This document shows positions 1-7,010 of a stretch of 64,000 nt of DNA, one piece after another. Positions within the stretch are counted from its first letter, which is position 1. Each line of letters opens with the position of its first letter. Origin of the DNA: Planctomycetota bacterium (GTDB lineage Bacteria; Planctomycetota; UBA8742; UBA2392); assembly GCA_020638635.1 (NCBI GenBank), contig JACKIE010000015.1, forward strand, positions 1 through 64,000, written 5' to 3'. The notes beneath the pieces are model-generated. The model was not told the origin of the DNA. It saw only the letters and a program-made list of their open reading frames with translations, and did not search any database. The translations under genes were made by a program, and so were the position numbers.

Positions 1-1
1 G

Positions 2-142
2 TTGACGAAAACGCCGCACAACCCGGCCCGCTGCTGGGAAAACCGCGGCGCGGAAAACATGGACGCCCTGCGCGAGCGCCTGTACCACGAAGTGGACCAC
101 CCGCCCAATCCGCCACCCAGAAAACAATGCGCGCCGTACTGA
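2..142 (+). CDS. C-terminal end of an unidentified protein (5' partial)
   Basis: An open frame enters from the left edge and ends at a TGA at 140-142. Its 46 visible residues include a plausible soluble helix (ALRERLYHEVDH) followed by a proline-rich tail. I prefer this frame over the other open one because its composition is protein-like, with acidic and aromatic residues, while the alternative is Arg/Pro-rich. No family can be recognised from so little sequence. It is followed by about 165 bp without a gene. Confidence 0.4.
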   Translation: MTKTPHNPARCWENRGAENMDALRERLYHEVDHPPNPPPRKQCAPY

Positions 143-164
143 TGTGATGCCGTCCGCAACCGGG

Positions 165-187
165 GACAGGCACGGAACGTGCCTGTC
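165..187. repeat. perfect palindrome with GAA loop
   Basis: A 10-bp stem (GACAGGCACG) closes on a 3-nt GAA loop. It lies in the gap between the partial gene and the first membrane protein. No T-run follows, so it is not a clear terminator. It has the short-loop architecture seen at 55.6, 56.2 and 60.2 kb. Confidence 0.6.
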
Positions 188-211
188 TGCATCCCAGCGT
201 GCATGCCATGC

Positions 212-235
212 AGGGACACGCGGCGGCGTGTCCCT
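212..235. repeat. perfect palindrome (AGGGACACGC stem)
   Basis: A 10-bp stem with a 4-nt GGCG loop, 24 bp after the preceding palindrome. With the flanking bases the minus strand reads GTAGGGACACGC, which resembles the GTAGGGGCGACGC element at 44.24 kb. Probably an intergenic repeat. Confidence 0.55.
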
Positions 236-308
236 ACGGGCTCAATGGCCGGGACTTGCGTTTGTTGGGCGGAAGCTATCTTTCCCTTCACGTCTGGAGC
301 ATTCCGCC

Positions 309-1187
309 ATGCAACCTGACTTGAAGCCTGGCACCGCGCTTCCGCTCAAATTCCTGCTGGCTGTCGGCGCGGGCATCGGGATTGCCGCGTTCATCTGGGG
401 TTTTCTGCTGGATGCCAAGCCGGCGCTTACGCAGCCGGACCTGTTCTGGCCGTTCCTGTTCTTCGGCCTGTCCGGCAGCCTGCTGGGCTGGCGCGTCGCC
501 ATGCGGCACGACAACCACCCGCTGCGCAACCTGATCGGCCTGGTCGGCTCGCTGGTCGCGTGGCGCTTCAGCTACTTCCCGTTCATGGTGGTGGCGGGCT
601 GGAAAGCCAGCCTGGGCGAGTGGATTACGTTCAACACCCTCGGCGTCAGCGTCATCTACCCCACCTTCCTGTTCTTCATGTTCGCCCAGCACGCGGGCGT
701 GGGCTTTATCGGCGCGGCGGCCGTGGCCTCGCCGCAGACAGCGCCACCCGAAAAAGGCCCGCTGCTGTTTGTTCGCAGGCTGTTCCACAAGCCGCCGCGC
801 AGGCTGCTGTGGGCGCTGGCCTGTGTCGCGCTGCCCGTGGCGGGCATGGTCAGCTTCAGCACGGCCAGGGATTTCGTGCCGTTCAACGATGGTCCTGATC
901 CGTTCATGGCACCGGTTGCAATCTATGAACCGCAGATCAACCCTTACGCCAAGATCATGGAGGAGCACGACCTGGCTCCCGCGCCCTGGGTACTGGCCGT
1001 GAACGCGGCCATCACCTACCCGCTGGTTCCGCACACACCGTGGGGCGATGCCATGGCGGGCACGCTGGAGCGACTGGCGCTGGACAACCCGGTGGCCACC
1101 ACGCGCGACCGCATTGACGAGCACTACCAGGCCTGGGTCGCGTCGCACGCCCGCATCCATGACCCTGAAGCCGGGAAGGCCAAGTGA
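309..1187 (+). CDS. Predicted multi-pass membrane protein of unknown function
   Basis: The ATG at 309 gives a 292-residue protein. Residues about 12-115 contain three to four hydrophobic segments (such as LLAVGAGIGIAAFIWGFLL and DLFWPFLFFGLSGSLLG). A further hydrophobic stretch near residues 160-180 precedes a soluble C-terminal domain. The frame stays open upstream, but that part is Arg/Cys-rich and overlaps palindromes, so I start at 309, just ahead of the first hydrophobic segment. The stop overlaps the GTG of the next gene by 4 bp, so the two are probably co-translated. I recognise no family. A helper for the Rossmann-fold partner is possible but unsupported. Confidence 0.7.
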   Translation: MQPDLKPGTALPLKFLLAVGAGIGIAAFIWGFLLDAKPALTQPDLFWPFLFFGLSGSLLGWRVAMRHDNHPLRNLIGLVGSLVAWRFSYFPFMVVAGWKASLGEWITFNTLGVSVIYPTFLFFMFAQHAGVGFIGAAAVASPQTAPPEKGPLLFVRRLFHKPPRRLLWALACVALPVAGMVSFSTARDFVPFNDGPDPFMAPVAIYEPQINPYAKIMEEHDLAPAPWVLAVNAAITYPLVPHTPWGDAMAGTLERLALDNPVATTRDRIDEHYQAWVASHARIHDPEAGKAK

Positions 1188-2182
1188 GCCGCGTACTGAT
1201 CGCCGGCGGGCGCGGCTTCATGGGCCGCCGCATCAGCCGCCTGATGAAACAGGCGCTGCCGCAAGTGGAAGTGCTGACCGCCGGCCGCGGACCCGCCAAC
1301 GACCGCGTGTTCAACGTGCACGCACCTGAAGATCACTACGCTGCGCTGCGCGGGATAGACGTGTTTCTCAACACCGTTGGTCCGTTCGAATACGACCCGC
1401 GGCCGGTGATGCGCGCATGCCTGGACAACGGCGTGCACTACGTGGACATCGCGGAGACGCATGAGTTCATGGCACAGGCTGCGGCCCTGCAGGCCGAGGG
1501 TGCGGCCGTCGCCACGGTCAGCGGTGCGAGTTCAGTGCCCGGGCTGATCCAGGTGTTTGCGCAACGCTGGGCCGACGGCCCGCCGGCAAGCATTCGAGCG
1601 CAACTCAGCATCGGTACCAACAACCCGGGCTCGACCACGCTGCTGCGCAGCATGTTGAGCCCCATCGGCCGGCGCATCACGGGCGACGGTGTTTGCTTCA
1701 ACCACACCTGGCTGCGTCCCCACGAAGGCTTGCGCGCGCGGCGTTACGGGCCGTATCCCTGCGGCCTGAACACGCTGCGGCTGGGCGAGCGCCATGTGCC
1801 GCTGCAGTTCGGATTCGGCTTCGACCGCCGCCCCTACACGCTTGCCCTGTGGATGCTGGCGCCGCTGGTGGCGTTGACGCCGCGCGGTCTGCTGGGTCTG
1901 GCGGCGGCGATCGGAAACGCGTTGTCGCCCTTGGCGCGGCCGTTGGGGACGAAGATCGGCGTTCTGTCGATCGACGCGCTGGACGGGCGCGGAGAGGTGA
2001 TCGACAGCGTCGAGATCCGCGCGTTGTCCGAAGGCCTGGACGTACCGGCCTGGCCGAGCGTTTGGGCGATTGAAGGGCTCCTGGCCGGGCCGCGAGCGGC
2101 GAACAGCCTTGCGGAGCTGATCACACCCATGCAGGCCGCCGGGAAGTTGGAGGCGGCCGGCTACCAAGTCCGCACCTCCTGA
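1184..2182 (+). CDS. Saccharopine dehydrogenase-like NAD(P)-binding protein
   Basis: The 332-residue protein begins at a GTG overlapping the previous stop (GTGA). The N-terminus (VLIAGGRGFMGRRIS) is a Rossmann dinucleotide-binding motif. The following segment (GIDVFLNTVGPF, then ACLDNGVHYVDIAE) matches the saccharopine dehydrogenase NADP-binding family, in which the nucleotide domain is followed by a conserved Gly-Pro-F loop. The C-terminal half has a hydrophobic stretch around residues 220-255, as in membrane-associated trans-acting enoyl reductase-like members. The substrate cannot be told from sequence. Coupling to the membrane protein suggests a membrane-linked oxidoreductase step. Confidence 0.75.
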   Translation: MSRVLIAGGRGFMGRRISRLMKQALPQVEVLTAGRGPANDRVFNVHAPEDHYAALRGIDVFLNTVGPFEYDPRPVMRACLDNGVHYVDIAETHEFMAQAAALQAEGAAVATVSGASSVPGLIQVFAQRWADGPPASIRAQLSIGTNNPGSTTLLRSMLSPIGRRITGDGVCFNHTWLRPHEGLRARRYGPYPCGLNTLRLGERHVPLQFGFGFDRRPYTLALWMLAPLVALTPRGLLGLAAAIGNALSPLARPLGTKIGVLSIDALDGRGEVIDSVEIRALSEGLDVPAWPSVWAIEGLLAGPRAANSLAELITPMQAAGKLEAAGYQVRTS

Positions 2183-2201
2183 AACGTACAATTCGGAAAA
2201 T

Positions 2202-2230
2202 TTGCCACTGTGCAATCGGTGGGGTATAAT
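2202..2230 (+). promoter_or_regulatory. Sigma70-type promoter
   Basis: TTGCCA (2202-2207) and TATAAT (2225-2230) are separated by 17 bp, a near-consensus housekeeping promoter. It lies 54 bp upstream of the ATG at 2285, in an AT-rich patch that stands out from the surrounding sequence. Confidence 0.8.
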
Positions 2231-2284
2231 GCACATAATGCCTAATATGCATAGCACTTTTAGGCGATCGAAAGGAGGCCCGCC

Positions 2285-2728
2285 ATGTCCGACCATACGA
2301 CCAACCCGACCCGTGTCAGAGTGATTCTTGCCGTAGAGCATGAGTTCCCTCCGGGAGTCCGACTGGAGATCGGCGAGTCCCTGGAGATGGCCGGCTGGGT
2401 GCCCGCGGGAGACAGCAATGACTGCTGGATCTGCCGCGCCCGCGTTGATGAGGCCGATCGCATCGAGCGCCAGGTGCGGAAGATCCTGGAGTTTGCAGCG
2501 TTCACAGCGGGGTTGGAGGGACGCCTGCCGTTCGCGCTGAAAATGGGTGAGCTGCCGCCGCGCTCCTGCGCCGTGCGACTCGGCTCGGGCGGCATGAAAA
2601 CGAAGCTGCTGCCGGTGCGCGGCAGCGGCGTGGATTTCGCGACGGAGAAGGTGCCGAACGGCGGCATCCAGCGCCTGGCGCATGGGGCCGGGATCCCGGG
2701 CGTCACGCAGCTGAAAACGGCGTTCTAG
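2285..2728 (+). CDS. Small conserved-looking protein of unknown function
   Basis: A 147-residue soluble protein with an excellent ribosome site (AAAGGAGG at 2271-2278, 6 nt before the ATG) and a near-consensus promoter upstream. It has no signal peptide or membrane segment. It contains a CWIC pair near residue 43 and a beta-rich tail (GSGGMKTKLLPVRGSG). The strong promoter and SD suggest an abundant product. I recognise no family. A DNA-binding or stress role would be a guess. Confidence 0.7.
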   Translation: MSDHTTNPTRVRVILAVEHEFPPGVRLEIGESLEMAGWVPAGDSNDCWICRARVDEADRIERQVRKILEFAAFTAGLEGRLPFALKMGELPPRSCAVRLGSGGMKTKLLPVRGSGVDFATEKVPNGGIQRLAHGAGIPGVTQLKTAF

Positions 2729-2737
2729 GCAGTACCC

Positions 2738-2801
2738 GGCTGGGGCGCAGCAACCATCCGGACAACCCAGGGCCCTGTGCGGGGTCCTTGCGCCCCAAGC
2801 C
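2738..2801 (+). terminator. Possible stem-loop between convergent genes
   Basis: GGCTGGGGCGCA (2738-2749) can pair with TGCGCCCCAAGCC (2789-2801) with one bulge, leaving a loop of about 40 nt. It lies between the convergent ends at 2728 and 2857. The long loop and absent U-tract make this weak. Confidence 0.3.
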
Positions 2802-2856
2802 GGTCAGGCTGCCGGAGGCAGCCCTCCGCGCGGTACCGAACGGTGTGTCAACCGGG

Positions 2857-4104
2857 TCAGCCGATCTGAAACGGATTTTCCGTATCCGTGTCTTCGCCGA
2901 AAAGGCTCATCAGCGTCCCGCTGTCCTCGAGCTCGGCCTGTTCGCGGGTGATGCTGATGATCAGCACGTCGTCTACGGCGCGGTGTCCGGCGTGGGCGGC
3001 TTCATAAATCAACTCGGGCACGTTGTCATCCAGCTTCGCGCGCTCGAGCACCCTGTGCACGCCGGCGTAGTCGAATTCTTCGCCGTCGTCCTGCTGGCAC
3101 TCGATGATGCCGTCCGTAAACATCACGATGCGCCCCTCGGGCTCGAGGTTGGTGCGGTGAACCTGGATCGCGTCGGCCCATGACTCAGTGCGTTTCAGCC
3201 CAAGGGCCACCCCGGCTGTCAGCAGGTCTTCGCGCTTGCCGTCGGCGTACTGGAACACCGGGTGCGGCACGCCGCAGCGCGCGTGCTGCCAGTTGCCGCT
3301 GACGACGTCCAGCACCCCCACCATCGCCGCCACAAACTTGCCCTGCGGGATGTCCTCGGCCAGTTCGTCGTTGGCAAAGCGCAGGCCTTCGCGCAGGTCG
3401 CCTTCCTTGATGCGCATGCCGATGCTGATCACCTTGCGGGCCATGGACTGGATCACGGCCGCCTGGATGCCGTGGCCGGAAACATCGCCGACCACAACGC
3501 ACAGCTCGCGCGGATTCAGCCAGAAGAAGTCGTAGAAGTCGCCGCCGATGAATCCGCCGCTGGGTGAGTAGTGCACGTCGATGCGGATGCCCTGGGGTTT
3601 CGGCGGACGCGCAAGCATGGTGACGAAGTTCTGCGCGGCGTCGGTCAGGTCCTCGGTCGTGGCTCGAACTTCGCGCTCGAGGCGCATAATCTGGCTGCGC
3701 AACTCCTGGCGTTCGCGTTTGCGTGACTGCTTCTGGCGCTGGGTCTGGCGTAGGATGGTCTCGACCTGGATGCGCAGGTGGTCAAGGTCAACGGGCTTCT
3801 TCAGGATCGCGAAAATGTCACACTCGTAGGCGGTCAAGGCGCTGGACATGTCGTCGGTGCTGACGAGCAGGATCACGGGCACGCGGCTGAGTCGCCGGTT
3901 CCGAGTTAACTCATCCAGAAAGTCAACGTATTCTTCACCCAGCTTCTGGTCGCTGATCAGCAGGGCGGGGATCTTCATAGTCACGGAATGGCGTGCCGCT
4001 TCGCTGTTGCCGACGGCTTCGACGCTGTGGCCGTCGCGTTTCAGCGCCTCGACGATTTCGTTGCGGCGCTCTTCATTGCCTTCGATCAGGAGGATATGTG
4101 CCAC
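2857..4104 (-). CDS. Receiver-like domain plus SpoIIE/RsbU-type PP2C phosphatase
   Basis: The GTG at 4104 gives 415 residues and avoids overlap with the upstream gene (16-nt gap). Starts further upstream at 4155 or 4188 would overlap it. Residues 1-115 are a receiver fold with the phospho-acceptor region LLISDQKL and LKKPVD, but the usual acidic pair is replaced by IEGNEE. A coiled linker is followed by a PP2C domain with GGDFYDF, VVGDVSGHG, FTDGIIE and VDDVLIIS, so the metal-binding Asp residues are present. Known relatives dephosphorylate STAS anti-anti-sigma proteins. It is downstream in tandem with a paralogue, so the pair probably arose by duplication. Confidence 0.85.
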   Translation of the reverse strand: MAHILLIEGNEERRNEIVEALKRDGHSVEAVGNSEAARHSVTMKIPALLISDQKLGEEYVDFLDELTRNRRLSRVPVILLVSTDDMSSALTAYECDIFAILKKPVDLDHLRIQVETILRQTQRQKQSRKRERQELRSQIMRLEREVRATTEDLTDAAQNFVTMLARPPKPQGIRIDVHYSPSGGFIGGDFYDFFWLNPRELCVVVGDVSGHGIQAAVIQSMARKVISIGMRIKEGDLREGLRFANDELAEDIPQGKFVAAMVGVLDVVSGNWQHARCGVPHPVFQYADGKREDLLTAGVALGLKRTESWADAIQVHRTNLEPEGRIVMFTDGIIECQQDDGEEFDYAGVHRVLERAKLDDNVPELIYEAAHAGHRAVDDVLIISITREQAELEDSGTLMSLFGEDTDTENPFQIG

Positions 4105-4120
4105 GTTAGAATCGCTTGTC

Positions 4121-5290
4121 TCAGCGCCTGGAGATGCAGATGATGGTCGCGTCATCGTCGGCCCGCGCCTCGAGGTCTGACTGCTCAAGGATTGTAGCGA
4201 TAAAACGCTCGCCGGGGCGCGTCTCTTTCACGGCTTTCATTACGCCCTCGACGTCGAAGTCCTTCTTCTTCTCGTCATCCTGGTAGCACTCAATGATGCC
4301 GTCCGACATCAGCATCATGGTCTGGTCGGCCTCAAGGATTGTCGCGTACTCCCCCACCTGTACGTGCCAGTCCGCCTTCTTGGACAAACCCAGCGGGCCG
4401 CCGGGCGTCACCACCGAGTCGCTCTCGCGGCCCGTGATCAGCAGCGGGTAAGGGATGCCGCAGCGCACGTGCTTCCAGGCGTGGGTGGCCGTGTTCAGGA
4501 TGCCCACCGCCGCCGCCACGAAGCTGCCGGGCGGCAGGTCGTTGGTCAGCTCGCGGTTCGCGAACGCCACCACCTTGTGCAGGTCGCCGTTTTCCTGGCG
4601 CAGGGCCAGGCTGATCAGCTTGCGCGCCATCGCCTGCAGGATCGCCGCCTGGATGCCGTGGCCGGACACGTCCCCCACCACCACCGCCAGCCGGTCGCGA
4701 TCGAGCCACACGAAGTCGTAGAAGTCGCCCCCCAGGCGGCCGTAGGGGCGGTACAGCAGGTCTACGTCATAGCCCTCGATCTGCGGGGGTTTGGGCTGCA
4801 TCCAGGTGAAGTGGCGCTCGGCCTCGGAGAGGTCTTCCTCGTTGGCCTTCATTTCAATCTCGAGCCGCTCGATGCGGCTCATGTACATCTCTTTGCTGAG
4901 CTTGCGGCTGAACTTGTAGGCCTGGTTCAGGCGCGTGTGCGCGCCGATCTTGGCCGTCAGCAGGTCCATGTTCAGCGGCTTGTGCAGGAAATCGACGATG
5001 TCCCAGCGGAAGGTGCGGGCCAGCAACTCGTTGTCGGCGTTCTCGGCCATCATCATGATCGGCACTCGAGCGAGGGCGCTCTCGCTACGCAGCTCTTCAA
5101 GCAACTGCAGGGCTGGCATGTCCGGCAGCTTGATGTCCAGCAGCAACAGGTCGGGTTCGTGGTCCTGCGCCCGTTCCATGGTCTCGCGAGCGGTCGATGC
5201 TTCGATCACCCTGTAGCCGTTCCTCTCCAGAACCTGTTTCAGTTCGGAACGGATCTTGGCGTCATCGTCGGCGATGAGAACGTGGGTCAA
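4121..5290 (-). CDS. Response regulator with SpoIIE-type PP2C phosphatase output
   Basis: Starts at a TTG at 5290, preceded by GAGG at a 7-nt spacing. A second TTG at 5311 lacks an SD. The receiver domain (residues 1-120) is complete: acidic DDD, phospho-acceptor in LLLLDIKLP, and Lys in FLHKPL. A coiled region of about 60 residues leads to the PP2C domain with GGDFYDFVW, VVVGDVSGHG, MSDGIIE and DDATIIC. The likely role is phosphorylation-controlled dephosphorylation of a STAS antagonist, altering sigma-factor availability. It is paralogous to the next gene downstream. No histidine kinase is adjacent. Confidence 0.88.
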   Translation of the reverse strand: MTHVLIADDDAKIRSELKQVLERNGYRVIEASTARETMERAQDHEPDLLLLDIKLPDMPALQLLEELRSESALARVPIMMMAENADNELLARTFRWDIVDFLHKPLNMDLLTAKIGAHTRLNQAYKFSRKLSKEMYMSRIERLEIEMKANEEDLSEAERHFTWMQPKPPQIEGYDVDLLYRPYGRLGGDFYDFVWLDRDRLAVVVGDVSGHGIQAAILQAMARKLISLALRQENGDLHKVVAFANRELTNDLPPGSFVAAAVGILNTATHAWKHVRCGIPYPLLITGRESDSVVTPGGPLGLSKKADWHVQVGEYATILEADQTMMLMSDGIIECYQDDEKKKDFDVEGVMKAVKETRPGERFIATILEQSDLEARADDDATIICISRR

Positions 5291-5365
5291 GCGGCAGCCT
5301 CGGTGCAGCAAAACGTGAGCAGCAGAAGGTTAGTCGATAAATCCGCGAGCGACAAGAGTTTGCGC

Positions 5366-6877
5366 CTAAGCCGCGTCCGTAGACTGAGGTTTTACATATT
5401 GCACGAAGCAGCCGAAGCCCTTGCCTACCATCTCTGGAAAGAAGCGTTCAGCAGCGGACCGCAGAGTCGCATGCCGCCTGGATCCGGCCTCCAGCAGCAG
5501 CAGCGCGTTGCGGTGGTGGCCTGCCTCCGCGAGGACATCAACGGTGAACTCCGGCGGCAATTCCCGCAGACGGCGATCGGCCTCCAGCAGAAACTTGAGG
5601 GCCAGCGGTGCATCCCCGCACAGCCTCGCGAGGCGGCAGTAGCTCATTGGCACTCCGAACCGCACGATCGGCTCGGCGCTGCTGACACTGCGGGCTCCGA
5701 TGTCTTCCTTTATATACTGCAGCCCGGGGTCGGTATCGCCCTCCAGCGCTCGCAGCAGCGCTCTCGCATAGCGCGTGAATACGAAACCTTCCGGCAACTG
5801 CTCCGGCCGCGGGCCGACGCACTCGCGAATCACACGTTTCAGCAGCGCCTCGTCCTCTCGCCACACCGCCCACTGCAGCGCGCGGGTGGCCAGGCTGCGG
5901 CCGGGCGGGCCCAATGAAAGTGCAGCCTCGGGTGAAATCGTGCCGGCCAGCAGCTGCGCGCGCGCAAGGAAACCCGATGAGTGTCCGAAGTAGACGTCGG
6001 GGTGCGAGGCCGCCTGTCGCTGCAGGCGGACCAGCCCCTGAGGTACGTCGCCCATGTCGATCTCGATCACGCCCAGCAGGCCTTCGCACAGGCCGGCGTC
6101 GGGAAGATCCCGCTCAGCAGGCCCGGCCAGGGCCAGTGCGGCCGTGAGGATGCGGCGAGCCTCCGGGTGGCGGAACAGCTGATACAGACTCATGGCCAGG
6201 TTGTGCGCCTCGTTGAGGGACTCGGCGTTGATGCGCCCGCGCGACAGGGCGTGGAACAGCACGTCGCGCTGGATCTCGATGCCCTGCTTGATGCGGCCCT
6301 GGATGTACTCGTGGTGCGCGCGCGAGGCGTCGAAGCGGGCCTGCAGGGCGGTGTCGTCATTGAGCCGTGCCAGCTGGCCCAGCGCGCGACCGAGGTCGTC
6401 CGCGGCGTTGAGGTCGTTGGCGTTGATGGCGAGGCCGTACTGCTGCAGCAGCTCGTGGAAGATGGGCGAGGTGCGCACGTTAAGCTGCTCGCGCAACTCC
6501 TCGTAGCGCCGCAACGCGTCGTTCAGCTCGCGCAGCACGCGCAGGTGGTGCTTGCCGGTCAGCGAGCCCAGCCGCATGCGGGCCACGGCGTTCATGGCTT
6601 CCACCAGCTCGAGCAGGTCGCCGGCCAGCTTCTCGTTGCCGGCGGCGCTGTCCGTGAGCCAGGGGGCGCCTTCACCCATCAGCAGCCAGGCGGGGTTGAC
6701 GCCCAGCTCGGTGCACAATGCGGCGCCGAACTCGAGGGGCATCTTGGCCCCGCGCGCGTAGCGGCTGACGTTGTTGCGCGAGCTGCCGGTGCGGCGGGCG
6801 ATCTCGGACTGGCTGTGGCGGCGGGCCACCAGCTCCAGGCGCTGGTGCAGGTCCTTCAGGCGTTGGGCGGCGTCCAT
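5366..6877 (-). CDS. HTH transcriptional regulator with helical-repeat C-terminus
   Basis: 503 residues. An XRE/phage-repressor-type HTH occupies residues about 10-75 (SQSEIARRTGSSRNNVSRYA for the recognition region, then LCTELGVNPAWLLMGEG, typical of CI-like repressors). The remaining 400 residues are helical, with repeated Leu/Ala/Arg-rich pairs consistent with TPR-like repeats. It is divergent from the FG-GAP gene at 7011, so it may regulate that gene or itself from the 133-bp gap. The C-terminus reaches 5366 shortly before the receiver-phosphatase gene on the same strand. The ligand or target is unknown. Confidence 0.75.
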   Translation of the reverse strand: MDAAQRLKDLHQRLELVARRHSQSEIARRTGSSRNNVSRYARGAKMPLEFGAALCTELGVNPAWLLMGEGAPWLTDSAAGNEKLAGDLLELVEAMNAVARMRLGSLTGKHHLRVLRELNDALRRYEELREQLNVRTSPIFHELLQQYGLAINANDLNAADDLGRALGQLARLNDDTALQARFDASRAHHEYIQGRIKQGIEIQRDVLFHALSRGRINAESLNEAHNLAMSLYQLFRHPEARRILTAALALAGPAERDLPDAGLCEGLLGVIEIDMGDVPQGLVRLQRQAASHPDVYFGHSSGFLARAQLLAGTISPEAALSLGPPGRSLATRALQWAVWREDEALLKRVIRECVGPRPEQLPEGFVFTRYARALLRALEGDTDPGLQYIKEDIGARSVSSAEPIVRFGVPMSYCRLARLCGDAPLALKFLLEADRRLRELPPEFTVDVLAEAGHHRNALLLLEAGSRRHATLRSAAERFFPEMVGKGFGCFVQYVKPQSTDAA

Positions 6878-7010
6878 GTGACCCCCGTATCGTCAGCGGG
6901 CGGGCAGGCCCGCTTGTCATAGATACGATACATCACCTGAATCATGATGCACGAGTAACCTGACCAATCCTGATACAGTTCTGCCGGAGACCCGAACCGG
7001 AGGACAAACC

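Noticed and set aside
4364..5917. Long plus-strand open frame opposite the receiver-phosphatase gene
   Set aside because: Composition is His/Arg/Gln-rich without family motifs; the minus-strand genes have clear domains.
6885..7010. Promoter and operator for the divergent HTH and FG-GAP genes
   Set aside because: Several TTGTCA- and TATCGT-like hexamers are present, but none has good spacing on either strand.
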